This document shows positions 18,876-38,300 of a stretch of DNA of 64,000 bases, one piece after another. A model generated the notes under the pieces. That model was given only the letters and a program-made list of their open reading frames with translations, ran no database searches and was not told the origin of the DNA. Each line of letters opens with the position of its first letter. Positions within the stretch are counted from its first letter, which is position 1. The position numbers and the translations under genes are program-made. The DNA is from Symsagittifera roscoffensis (lineage: Eukaryota; Xenacoelomorpha; Acoela; Convolutidae), in assembly GCF_963678635.1 (NCBI RefSeq), contig NC_087063.1:5550386-5614385 (forward strand), written 5' to 3'.

Positions 18876-20565
18876 AAATAATCAGCGATGACAATTGGTA
18901 TAAGTTCAATTCATTGACAGATGATTTCAGGATGTCACTGAGAGACCATTTATATTCTAAATGTTAATTTCAAAATATTCACTGTCGAGAAAAATGGATA
19001 TTTTTACTTTCGCTTTTTAGAACAAACTTCGATTCAATGGCTTGTTATTACACCCTGCTTTAGTAACTAACAATTTTGGTTTCGGGAATTTAATCACCAG
19101 ATTAGGACAGGATTAAGTGGTTTTTGCTTCATTAAAGTTTTCGGCCTTTTTGATTTGTTAAATTGCTTAACACCAGAAAGTTAAAAGGTTGAACAGTTTT
19201 TCTGCCAGCGGTTTAGAGACGTGGGTACTTTTAAATTCAACGAAATTTTTTCACTCGAAAGGTTTTAGGCTTGGCATTTTCAATTGAGTTTTGATTCATT
19301 GAGAGATATGTGTCAACATAGTTATCACGTACTAATTTTTGTCCCGATTTTGCTATCGAGAATCAATGCTTCGGCTTTTACAGAAGTGAGATACTGTCAA
19401 AACATATTTGCTGAGCAGTAAAATGTTATCGAAAACGTAGTTTTCACTGTCTTATCTAACAAATTCTGTTTGCGGAGATTCAAATCCGCGGTCTGCTTTT
19501 GAGAAGAGGGCCTTTTTGCAGCTTCCCGACCCCCTCGTAAATGTAACGAATCTTAAAATTAGTTAAAAAAATGAATTGCTTTAAAATTGATCATACAGTT
19601 ATTTGCTCATTTGATTGATTTAAACGTTTTTTTCTTCATGGGTGAAACTGCTTTTTTCCACTTCCCTTCGAACGTTTGAAATTGAATTTTAAAAAACTGA
19701 CTTAAAATTGTTATCAGAGGAAGCTTCTGGAATTTTTGATGTGAGGGGTTTTTGATTAGATTTGGGATTTTACGATTTCTCCAAACGAATTCTCCAAATA
19801 GCACAACGATTTCACGATTTCTCCAAATATCACAACGACCGACCCTATTTGAATAAAAATTTTACAGCTGCACTTAAATCTTTGCAAAAAAAACATGTAG
19901 AACTACCGTTTTTGGCATATTTTTTGGCTCTTCTTCAACCCCATCTTTGATTTTGGTTTATGAAAATTACTATACGTTGTCACAATGCATTGAAATGTTG
20001 CACTGTGAACAATCAAACAATTGTGATGTGACCATATTTGTTTTTCATTCCTTTCATAGTAACACTGCGCATTTAACCACAAAAACACGTAAAACAGTTC
20101 AAAAAAGCATAATTTGAAATATTGGGGAGCGGAAAACAGACGAATGATTTTACTTTTCATAGACCGAAGTTGATTCTATCTCAGGTTACGAGGCCGCGAA
20201 ATACTCTTGAGCTCTCAGCAGAAGATATGGCCGTCAAGACAAAAAATGCCCATGGACTATTAAAAGCTCTTTTTTTGAGCAGCACTAAATTTTGGTTCAA
20301 AGTTATCGGGTCATAAAAAAGTGTTTCTCGGATTAATGGGTTTGTTCCTTCTAGTGTTAACTTTATCTAACTTTTTTGGTGCTCCATTCATGTAGTTTTT
20401 TCGTCTCATTTTTCGAATATGTCGTAGCACATTGCAAGTTTGCTTTACGATAACGAAATAACTCTTAACTAAAAATAAACTTACAAATAACACTAAAAAA
20501 TTATATTCAAAAAACGTGGTATATTTTCTTTATAAAATTTACGGATAAATGAAATAAAAAACTTT
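18876..20565. other. Intergenic DNA, no gene seen
   Basis: AT-rich with homopolymer runs. A possible decayed tRNA-type B box (antisense of ggatttgaatctcc) lies near 19,470-19,485. No ORF with recognisable content. Confidence 0.35.
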
Positions 20566-21599
20566 TCATAAAATTAAAGTGAACTTGTCCGTTTTAGCTT
20601 TCATCCAACCAATGTATGCAGATATTCGGGTACGTTCACTGTCATCAATGCATTTATTTTTTCCAGAACTGACTGTTCCATAGACGCATTTTGCTTTTCC
20701 GCTGGTGCTCATTGGGAAAAGAGGACAACCTGAATTGCCCATACATCTTCCATTGTATGGCCCTGTTGACTCGATTGTTTTTGACTCGAAAAAACAGACT
20801 TGATTTTTTTTTAAAGTTTTCTCGGATTATAATTACTTTAAGTTTCCCTCAGCTTCGTTGCTTGGATTACCTTAGCGTTGATTTTAAGATTTACGCCAGT
20901 GTATCCAAGACTGCAAACAGCAAAATCATAGTCTGAGGTTTTGTTAATGTTCGTGCACAATGCAATTGAGCGACTTTTCAAGCATCTGATCAGCTTGATG
21001 AGACCAATGTCGTTGGCGAGAGACGTACTATTATACCTTAAGAGCAGATAAATCATTAAGTTCTCCATCTCAATGAAACTTTCAATTCACTAGCTTACAT
21101 GCACCTTTTTCAAAAGGCTTGTAATTTTGAACTCAAAGACTTGTAATAACTAAGTTTGAAGAAATGAGGTGAGACACAAATTACTGAGTTTGGATTAATC
21201 TTAGTTAAAACTATTTGCCCGCCCTCCATGAATGACCCACTGATTGTCACTAATTTTAGTTTTTTTGTTAATAGCTATTAGTGAGATCACCAACTTTCGT
21301 TTGTTATGAAGTTTCCAGGACTGAAACTAGATTTCCTCCATGGTAGTTTTTTTAAATAACGTTTGTTTTATTTTTGAAGTAGAAATCGGTTGAAAATTCT
21401 GATTTAGAATTTCCACATAATGCGGAAAATTTCTTTTGTAAGACATTTCAATCGCAAGTTACAATTAGGCAAACGATTTATCAACAAACTACTCACCACC
21501 TTTCTCAAGACAATGTGCTGCTGTGAGTACATATCGTGAGCTGATGATAAATCCTCCACTGCTCAGTATGGAGAATGAGTAGATGCTGCCCTTGTTAAC
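20566..21599 (-). CDS. Trypsin-like serine protease gene or pseudogene, partial exons
   Basis: Three exon-like blocks. (1) 21,497-21,599 encodes GGFIISSRYVLTAAHCLEKG with the catalytic His, bounded by tag|G and a G|gtgagt donor. (2) About 20,871-21,036 encodes NDIGLIKL with the catalytic Asp and ends at a gtaatc donor. (3) 20,566-20,784 encodes GRCMGNSGCPLF, then KCVYGTVSSG and RISAYIGWMKAK, then TGA. These are the three chymotrypsin-fold landmarks in the right order and strand. The serine motif is GNSGCP rather than GDSGGP: Ser is kept, but the Asp and the last Gly are replaced. Splice phase between blocks 1 and 2 does not match, so one or more exons are unseen or lost, and no signal-peptide exon was found. 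It could be an inactive homologue or a pseudogene. Confidence 0.6.
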
Positions 21600-22104
21600 C
21601 TACAAGGAGACATTAGGAAAATCATCATCATCTTATATTAGCAATCCAATTTATTGGGATTTTTCTTAATTTAATCTACAATTCAATTTCGTTTTTAGAA
21701 GATTACTTAAAGTTGCCATAAAGAAAAGGCTTTTTTTCAAGCGTAATCTTTGAATTTCAACTTTGCAAAAAAAAGCTCTTTTACCATCGTCATAATGCAA
21801 TAAAACTCAATATGGTGAACAACTAACTACAGTAAGCAGATTTTTTCTATATCTTACATAGTTTGTTTATCCAACGTTACACGTAAAACATCAAAAAAGG
21901 AAGAAATTTTGGAAGGTCGGGGTAGGGGGAGTGGAAGAGCCACAATGTTTCGAAGGGAAAAGAAACATAATAACTTTTTTTGAAAAATTTCCTCTAGAAG
22001 TCAATCGTTATAAAATCAACATAGTTTATGGATTAAAAAATTTGGGAAAAGAAGCCGACAAAATTAAAGCCAAACGAACTCATAGCCAAAAATCTAGCAA
22101 ACAA
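21600..22104. other. Intergenic or upstream intron of the protease gene
   Basis: Should hold the protease N-terminal exon if the gene is complete. I found no signal-peptide-like ORF with a matching splice donor. Confidence 0.3.
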
Positions 22105-22664
22105 TTTTGAATCTGATAAAATAATATTCGGCAACTCTTAACGTAAGCAAGGCCAATTAGTTAATCCTGCTCTTACTTAAATATGCGTATAAACCAATGG
22201 GTCTGCAATATACTGGTTACCAATTGACCATTTTGTGAACAAAGTTGCTTCCGGGAAAAAAGTCTGGTACCCGATTGCAAAACCCTTGCTTATCGGAAGG
22301 GTAATTATGAAAGATCTTTGGAGAGTTAGTGTTTAATAATTGAGTTTTTACACAAATGACCTGAGTTTTTTTTAATTATCGGTTTTTTGAATCTGATTAA
22401 ATAATATTCGGCAACTTTTAACGTAAACAAGGCCAATTAGTTAATCATGCTCTTACTTAAATATGCGTATAAACCAATGGGTCTGCAATATACTGGTTAC
22501 CAATTGACCATTTTGTGAACAAAGTTGCTTCCGGGAAAAAAGTCTGGTACCCGATTGCAAAACCCTTGCTTATCGGAAGGGTAATTATGAAAGATCTTTG
22601 GAGAGTTAGTGTTTAATAATTGAGTTTTTACACAAATGACCTGAGTTTTTTTTTAGTTATCGGT
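22105..22664. repeat. 280-bp tandem duplication
   Basis: 22,105-22,384 is repeated at 22,385-22,664 with very few differences (for example gataaaataat versus gattaaataat, and a T-run length change). Each copy contains the block gtgaacaaagttgcttccgggaaaaaagtctggtacccgattgcaaaacccttgcttatcg, related to the dispersed repeats at 18.8 and 28.4 kb. High identity suggests a recent duplication. Confidence 0.9.
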
Positions 22665-24937
22665 TTTTCTTTTTTCAAAGGCCACACGATTAGTTGAAAG
22701 TAAGATAAGAGATATTTGAAAAACAGTCCATGAACGCAATCAAAGAGAAAAAAACGGACTACTTTCAAACAAAAAAGAGCATCAAAGTTCTTTGATTTTC
22801 TAGACCAATTATTATTGGATCCATCTTTAACAGTGTTTTATTTACGCTGGGAAACTGGGAAATTTACGAATTTTTCAATTTTTGTCATAGTGGAGTTTGC
22901 TTTTCCTCGACCAAAAGAAATGAACTGAAATTAAAAAGAAATGAAAATTCAAACCGCAAAAAAATCAAAATAAGAGTTTGAACTTTGTTCATCGAATCTT
23001 ATTAATCCCGTAAAAAGTAAACCAACAGCACCACTAAGGCCGAATAAAGCCTTTAGGAAAAACTACGCACGAATTCTTACAAATCAGGGCTAGTAATATT
23101 AAAAATTACCGGATTCAACAAACTGTGCAATTACATAAAAAAAATTACTGACAGCTCAAGATATATCGGTGAATTTGCAACTAAGCCGATGAAATTAGCA
23201 ACTAAAAAATGCAACAATTCAAGTTTTCCCGGAATTTCATAAACACTGGAAAATACAAGGACCGGTAGGAACTCAAACCCCCACACTAGAGCGCAAAGTT
23301 AACCGCGTAACTTGTTTACTAATGAAAATGGGCCTTCAAAATGTTCAGGTTGAATAATAGAGCATGTTCAATTTCTTACAGAAAAATTGTCTACGGTTGA
23401 AAGAGTCTACGAAAAAAATGAGAACCAAGCGTGAACAAGTTTTGAGGCTTTCTCCTGAAAAAAAAACCACAAAGAAAATCACCAAGACCTATGTAAGAGT
23501 ACTCACTACATTTATTACTCTTAACATCCCTTCCAAATACAAAAAAAAAACAAGTACTGGCAACTCGGAAAAAAAATCCGTGAAATAGCAACTATGCCGA
23601 TGAAACCAGCAAAAGGAAAATGCGACATTTCAATTTTTCCATGAAATTCTTACATACTAAAAAATCCAAGGTCCGGTTAGGATTCAACTCAAACCCCTCA
23701 CATTAGAGCCGAAAGGCATCCGTTTTACCTGCAAGCCGAGAGGGAAAAAACTGACTTGCTTATCAAAATTCATTGAAAACTATTTATGGGCTTTATAGAT
23801 TTTTTGAATTTCAAGAGCAATTTATGATTGCCACTTCTTGATAAAACTAACCCAATTCGAGAAACCTGTCTCACTATTCAAGTTTTCATTCCAGTAGGAA
23901 ATATACTAAAATCTATTTACGAAGTTTAAAATCAATCGCATGTTTGTGACCTTTACATTTCTATTCGATAATGGAGTTTGCGCTCCTTTTAACAACTAGA
24001 AATGAGAAATTAAACAGCAAAAGTCAAAATTTAGCGTGAACACATTTTAAGACTTCTTCCTGAAAACAACACAAAAAGCATCACGACCTTTATTTCAGTC
24101 TTCATCCAGTACATGCATCGACTCCCATTAATCAAAGAAATAATTGAGAGTTTGAGAAGTGTTTGTGAGCTCAGGAAAACCAAAACGATTGCCGAGGGAA
24201 AAATCTTCAAGAAAATTATATCCTACCTAAACCTCTTCGATTTTCAAGAACTTCTTCCCTTTTTATATCTATTTTTAACGGTTATGAGTTTTCTCTAGGG
24301 TCATCCGTTTTGCCGGGCAATTTGAATTTTTGATATCGTAGAGCGTAACTTAACTTCCTTTTCAGAAATTTTCTTCAAGTACTTGAAAAATCAAACCACC
24401 AAAATCATATTTGGCTCTTTAGACCTTTTCTCAAAAAAATACATGAGCTACATAATATGTCGTCAGTTCGTTAATTTACACTTCAAAATTCATGGTTTGC
24501 CGACCCGAATAGTTTCTAGCGCTTAGTTCAGCACAACCGTACGTGTTCAGTTAGAACTATTATAACTCTCTTAGTTAAGGCTATGATTGATTCGGACATT
24601 GTTTGCGCAGCGTAAACCAAACGAACCTTAAAGCGCTTCTTGCTTTTTAACGACGACTTGAACCTTATTTGTGAGGATGAAAACTGTCATGCAGAATAAC
24701 TGAATTGGTACGAACAACTCACAGACGATGAATATACTTGGAACATCAAAAAGTTGGTCGGGATTTCAATCTCTCAGATAGCTCATTTCACAGCGATGTT
24801 GGTCACAATTACTGCACGAAATGTTAAGTGTTGTGATAAGTCTTTTTATTTCTACTTTCATAAAAAGTTCAAGTCAGGTCTCCTTAAAACTGAAGATTAA
24901 AATCTCGTTTGCTGGTCTAGGTTTGGGATGTCCATCA
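22665..24937. other. Intergenic DNA with decayed repeats
   Basis: Between the protease gene and the 3' end of the helicase gene. Contains two degenerate copies of the tRNA-like repeat family (23,160-23,310 and 23,580-23,750) and a possible polyadenylation signal for the helicase, AATAAA on the minus strand at 24,850-24,845. Short ORFs here are lysine-rich, uninformative translations of A-rich DNA. Confidence 0.4.
23160..23750 (-). repeat. Two degenerate tRNA-like repeat copies
   Basis: 23,160-23,310 and 23,580-23,750 share ta(a/t)gccgatgaaa.(t/c)agcaa, then aaaatgc.acatttcaa-like sequence, then an antisense B-box-like stretch (gaactcaaacccc and aactcaaacccc) and an antisense A-box-like end. 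They resemble the 28.2-kb copy but are more decayed. Confidence 0.5.
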
Positions 24938-32760
<7,823 letters not shown>

Positions 32761-32769
32761 CTGAAATAA

Positions 32770-32829
32770 TCAAAAACTGGAGTCATGATTCATTTCAGCT
32801 CAAAAACTGAAGTCATGATTCATTTCAGC
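32770..32829. repeat. 30-bp direct duplication near the helicase 5' side
   Basis: Copies at 32,770-32,799 and 32,800-32,829 differ at one base (actggag versus actgaag). They lie just upstream of the 32,760 exon start. Confidence 0.9.
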
Positions 32830-33246
32830 GGTGAACGGAGAGTCCAAGTCCCGGAAAACCAAGCAATCTTGCCTTTTTGAGCAAAAAGACAACATTTTTT
32901 CTCTTTATTTAAAACATGTAAGCCAGCTCAGAAAAAATAATGGTAACCGAAGTAATTAAACTCGTCTTTCATCATTTCACCCAGTCAAAAAACGCTTAAA
33001 AATTCATAAATTAGAGAAATGTAAAGGAAGTTTTTGTAAATTCAAACAAACGTTTTCGCACATTTTTGTGCATCTTCAGGTTTTAAAAATTCTAAACTAT
33101 CTGTACAAAATGATCAAAGATCATAAAAAGTGTCATACACATCATTATTTCAAAATTTAAAAAATTCAACCAATCAAAACTTTACAAATGGGAAGTTTAA
33201 CGTGGAGGAGAGGAAAGAGTCGAGATTGCTGGTAATGGTTACATAT
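32830..33246. other. Upstream region of the helicase gene, nothing assigned
   Basis: AT-rich with no ORF. Could contain the promoter or a 5' non-coding exon. I see no clear TATA or exon structure. Confidence 0.3.
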
Positions 33247-33447
33247 CAGTATTTAGACAACCGCGTATTCATACTGGTCAGTATTTAGACAAATACTGTT
33301 TCAACCAATCAGAATCGAGACAAAGAAGAAATTATTAAATAATTATTATTTATTTTGAATTACTTATGTCTTTTCTCGATTCTGATTGGTTCATACAGTA
33401 TTTGTCTAATTACTGACGAGTATGAATACGCGGCTGTCTAAATACTG
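33247..33447. mobile_element. Palindromic MITE-like element
   Basis: 201 bp. The left arm (from cagtatttagac) and the right arm (ending gtctaaatactg) are inverted repeats of about 80 bp with only a few mismatches, including the shared block accaatcagaatcgaga. The ~40-bp centre is AT-rich. It has no coding capacity. A non-autonomous foldback or MITE element is the simplest reading. I could not identify a target-site duplication. Confidence 0.8.
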
Positions 33448-33689
33448 GCTGCACTCCGCTGGTAATCAAGTCAATTAGTTTAAGAGCTAACACCAGTACA
33501 AAATAAACAGCAGTTGAAAAAATCTCAAAAAGATGGAACTGATGTAATATTCACCCGGAAAGTGCATAACGGCGGAAAGTAAGGTGAAATCCTTTTGCAA
33601 TTCGACCAGAACGTCGTCATATTATATACTACGAGACGAATTTTATGTGGAAGGGATTGACCATACGATACGTCAATTATGTAATGCTT

Positions 33690-34026
33690 AACAGAGCAAT
33701 GATTGAACAGTACCGACCCTTAAGTCTTTTTTTTATGCAGCATATCAAAAGTCCTGGAAAAACTTTTTTTTGATGAATTGTATGACATTGTAAAAAAGCA
33801 ACTAGACCAATCGCAACACGGATTTAGAAGACATCGGTCAGTTGTTACTCAACTGCTTTTATTTTTAGACCTTCTATACAATGAAGACGATGAATAGGAA
33901 AACGTACTATGTGTAATACCTTGACTTCAAAAAAGCTTTTGATAGTGTTCCACACAATTTGGTGCTCCAAAATGTTGCAAAATTAGACATTGGAGGTAAT
34001 TTTCTCAAAATAGTTACTAGTTACTT
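33690..34026 (+). pseudogene. LINE reverse transcriptase, first half
   Basis: Decayed non-LTR RT (CR1/Jockey-like group). Recognisable stretches are QHGFRRHRSVVTQLL, then FKKAFDSVPHNLVLQ, then LKIVTSY at the right edge. It contains frameshifts and a stop. It is interrupted at 34,026 by element 2; the same frame resumes at 56,945 with LSDRQQ, completing the usual SYLSDRQQ-type RT motif. Confidence 0.85.
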
Positions 34027-34905
34027 TGTAACATTCGTCTACTGCAGTCACACATGAGGCTTAAGAAAAATAGGCCCTATAACCACTGGCTCAAGGGTCA
34101 GGGACACTATCTCTTGTGTTTTCCCACCTCAAGAACGGTCGGAGCCAGTTCGGTTCGCTTGTGACATGAGACTACGACCCGTTACAGCTTAAAGGCTACT
34201 ACTAAAATATCCCCCCACTCTAGAATTAGAAACGTCCCCATACTTAGGTCTCTAGATACCCAAAATACATGAACGCCGTTAAAAACCGGGTTGGAACAAT
34301 CCGTTAGGTTACTTTTTATTAGACAGTGTGACTTTGATCCATTTCAGATGGATCAACCTAAAACTCGCCTTACCTCAACATAACAATCATAAAACACACT
34401 CTAGAATTTAAATTCGTACTCACATATCAGCGCTCTCAAGAGTTGGGAAAATAATCCAGTCAGTAACTAACTCAAGAAATAAATAACTAAGAGAAGTTTA
34501 ATGTTTTATAGTTTGGACAGCAAGGATAAGTTCATGCTCTAGAATTTGAGTTCTCTTGGACCGTTGGGACACTCCAGTTGTCCGCCTTTCCGCTGAAGGT
34601 TCACTCTGGTCCAACTTTAGTAATCGCTCTCTCGGGGATACTCTGTCTTCTATTTCAAGTAGGACAGCTCTACTCTCGTTCACTATGATGGAAATTGCGA
34701 ATAGCAATTTCCCACTCGTTTTTAATTGACAACTTCCCCGCAATTGTTCTAAAATTGCTCTGATTTCTTTTTCTGATTTTCAGTTATCGCGAGAAAATCG
34801 TGCATGACATGTTCCTTTCGAAATTTTGAAAAATTAAATTTCACTTCAAAATCAAGTATTTTCTGCTCTTCTCAAGGTCAAACTTCCAAATATGACCGAC
34901 TGGCA
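34027..34905 (-). repeat. 3' LTR of element 2
   Basis: 879 bp, TG..CA. On the minus strand it has TATAAAA at 34,510-34,504 and AATAAA at 34,320-34,315, about 190 nt apart, which suggests a U3-R-U5 layout with transcription starting soon after the TATA box. An 81-codon ORF in the LTR (34,498-34,743) is shared by both copies, but this is expected from LTR identity and is not evidence of a protein. Confidence 0.93.
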
Positions 34906-35337
34906 CATACTCCCCGGACTCGAGATCGATGTCCTCATCGCGCGCTGTCTTCTGCCAGTGAGTCCCAGAAAAACCGAGTGTTGCTCAAGATACAGTGCCA
35001 GTGGTCATTTACAGAAGTTTGCAGCAGATTCAAGATTATCTACACCCCAAAATTCACGACCATTTAAAATTTTCACACTATTGCTAAACAGCAATCAAAA
35101 TCTGCATTTACCTGCACCTTTGAATTTTCGCTTTTCAAGCCAATCATTTAAAAATCTCTTTTGTCCTATTCAATCAGGAAATTGTCATGCAGCATTTTGA
35201 TCTATATAATAGATATAGTATATTAGTAACAATATTTACTTTGTTAAAATTTCTTTTTCGTGAATCCAAGTTTCACTCGGATTCACACTCAAGCCCCCCT
35301 TCCCTCTCAAGACTCAAGATCCATCCGATTTGCCCAT
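34906..35337. other. 3' untranslated region of element 2
   Basis: 432 bp between the second ORF and the 3' LTR. On the minus strand the sequence abutting the LTR is gagtccggggagtatg, a short purine-rich run in the position of the polypurine tract used to prime plus-strand synthesis. Confidence 0.5.
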
Positions 35338-38300
35338 TCATCTCGTGCTCTTCGCCTTGGAGGTACTGCCTCCTGAAGTGCTAGATGCGGCAAACTGTCT
35401 CAACAGTTCCTCTTCATCATCGGAACTAATCACAATCTCCTCCCAAGCCTTCAGCTGTTCATAGGATCGCATCCATTCTCTCTGCTCCTGCAATCTCTTT
35501 GCTTGGTTGGGTAGTGCCTTCACCCTAGCTTCTCGGTTCAAGCAAAAGGAGTTGTGCAGGCTCAAGCTCACGTTCTTCGCCAGGTCTTCCTCTAGTATCG
35601 ACTCCCTCGCTTTGGTGTTGTCTCTAGACATCTTACCCACTCTCTTCCATCCCGTCGTGATCGCATTACGATGGGTTAGCAGGGGTCTCTTGAAAGCTTC
35701 CGGCCCAATCTCGGCCTGGAACTGTCGATACTCCTTTTGATGTTTTCTCATGTGATCTTTCGTTGCCCTGTACAACCAAGACGTCAGTGTCGCCCGAAAC
35801 CATGGAAAGTACCTCAAGCGACTCCATACGTGCCTGACTTCCGTTGGTATGGCGAATACTTTGCACGCAGTCTCAAACAACTCAAGTCTCCTGCTGTAGT
35901 CTATCGCGTATATTGACTCAGCCGTTGGCGTCGTCGCCTCCCGATATTTCGTTATATTCTCTTCTATCCATCTCAGAGCTAACATCGTACTCACTACTAA
36001 GAGCGTCACCTTCTGCCGGTGATCCGGTAGTCCGATCGACCGAATCTCTTCCACATCCCACACCAGGCAAAGGTTCTTGTGATCTGGATACCACACCGTT
36101 TGTGCCAAACAGTGGCATGGGCATTCCCCATGAGAGATCTCAATGCTCCTGAGATTACGCTCCCCTGAGGCTTCCAAGAGAGGCTCAAGCTCCATCATTT
36201 TCTCGTGCATCGTGTCGTTGTCTTCCAGGTTCGGAGTACTTCCCACAGGTTTCCCGATCACGTTTTGTCTCTCGTGATCGCTTGTGTTTTCTCTTTCCAA
36301 CTTCAGAAGATCTTCTCCCCAGATTTCGCTTAAGTCATCTCTCAATTCTTTTGGTACTGTCCCTTTGATTTTTCTCAACAACTTGTGCGAGTGATGCGAC
36401 ATCCGAGCCAACCTCACGCACTTGGGCACTGAGAAGGCCTTGTCCACCAGTATTCTCTGGCTGGACACTTCCACCATCGCCATGTGTAGCGGGTAGTGAC
36501 TTCCGCACAAGTTGGCCATCATTGACCCTATCAGCGATTTCGCGTTCAATGGCAAGCCATAAGCTTCGCTCAGGGGAAATCCCATTTCCGCCTCAAGACC
36601 AACTTTCCAGCTCCGGATGTGTTTTTGAGTCACCTGCAACACCCCGGGCCATGATTCCACGCTCAACGCCGTCACTAAATGATGCTCAGACTCCAGTCTC
36701 TCCAGTGCCTGCAGACCACACATTCTCGAGAAGAATCCGAGAGCTGTCGCTATATTCACCGTGGTTCTCGCGTAACATTCCGCTATTATTTGCACTTCAC
36801 TTTTCTCCCTTTCTGTGATGTCTTCGAACCAAGTGACCAGGTCTTCTTTTTGAAACGACAGTATCCTGACGCATGACCGTCCATCGCAGATGTGCTCTCC
36901 GTTCCCACACGTCGAATCCAGACAGCTACCCGGCTCCAATTTCTTTGCTGACCCGGGGTCGCTCGTCCTTTCGCTTGGCTCTTGCATCTGGGGCGTGATT
37001 AGCTTATGCAGCACACTTAACTTCGCCAGATCTTCATCTTCCGTTGGTGCTAACCTCACTCGCTCGGTGGTTTCCTCGATTAGACTCGCATGGGGATGTG
37101 GACACCAGGAGGGTCTTAGTAGCTTCCATATCACTCCCAAGTTCGTGGTTAACAAGCCATTTCCACCGCCCATGTTTACTTCAACTCTCTTGTTTGAGCG
37201 CGGCATGCTTATCACCTCTGGTGTTTTCTCAAGAATCAGGCCCAGGCTCGGCCCCTCTTTCTCCACCGCGTCTATCTCCATTATTCTTTCTGTCCAAAAC
37301 TTCAGCAGCTCCGCTACCTCATGGTTTCTGTGGGCTCCTCCAGCTTCCGAGTCTAAGAAGGGATTGTAGGCTATTCCCAGCACTCCAGACACGTATTGGT
37401 ATTCCCCCTTCTCACTGAGTCTCGAGTACTGTTCTGACGAGGCCAGGTTACGGTGAACATCATGTTCTTCCTCGAACTTCTTATTAGAGAACCTCCGTAC
37501 CTCGTCCAGCTTTCGGTGGCTCTCTAAGGATAGTCTGGAACCATCTTCTTTCTCTATTCCTGTACTTTGATATACATTCAAGATGATCGTTGAGACCCTT
37601 CTCTCCATGGTTTTACTTCCACTTGCTCTCTGGTGGCATGCCAGGATGGTGCTATCAGACATCATTGACATTGTCCATCTCAAGAAACATGTGGCATCTT
37701 TTCTCCTAGCCAGGCTCAAGCCTGAATTGTCCCTGGCCACGTGTTGCATCAGTGCCTGATACACCTCTAGCTTCTTGCTTCCCAGCTTCAGCCTGTCATA
37801 CGAGGTCAATGTCTCCAACTCTATTCCCACCAGACTCCAGGTGAACATTAATTGTCCCGCACTTCTAACGAAGGGATTCGCCATTAGTGGCGGTGCTGAT
37901 GAGGATGTTCTCATCGCCTCTTCAAAATGATCCTTCAACAAACTCTGCCAGGACCTCTTCAGATGACTTGCCATCTCTATCTTATTAACCTCGGCTTTCT
38001 GCTGGGTGGCCCAATTGCGTCGCCTGCGAGCTATTCCACTATCCAACTTCTTCAAGCAGTCCTCCATTTCCTTCAATGTTTCGAGGGCCACCCACCACGT
38101 CCGGGAAGTGTTCCTCGTCTTGTTCCTCTCCAATGGATCACTCGTCACTTGTTTGCTCATGTCCTGATGTGCCTTCGAGATCCATTCTTTGCCGATCTCC
38201 ACTTCCCCTACCTGTCCGTTCGTTGAACCTCTCTTCACGTTTACCTTCTGAGGCTTGAAGTCTTCTTCTGACGTAGAACTGGTGGAAACCTCTATTTCCT

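Noticed and set aside
34498-34743. 81-residue ORF found identically in both LTRs
   Set aside because: Identity follows from LTR identity. It spans the TATA region and has no recognisable domain.
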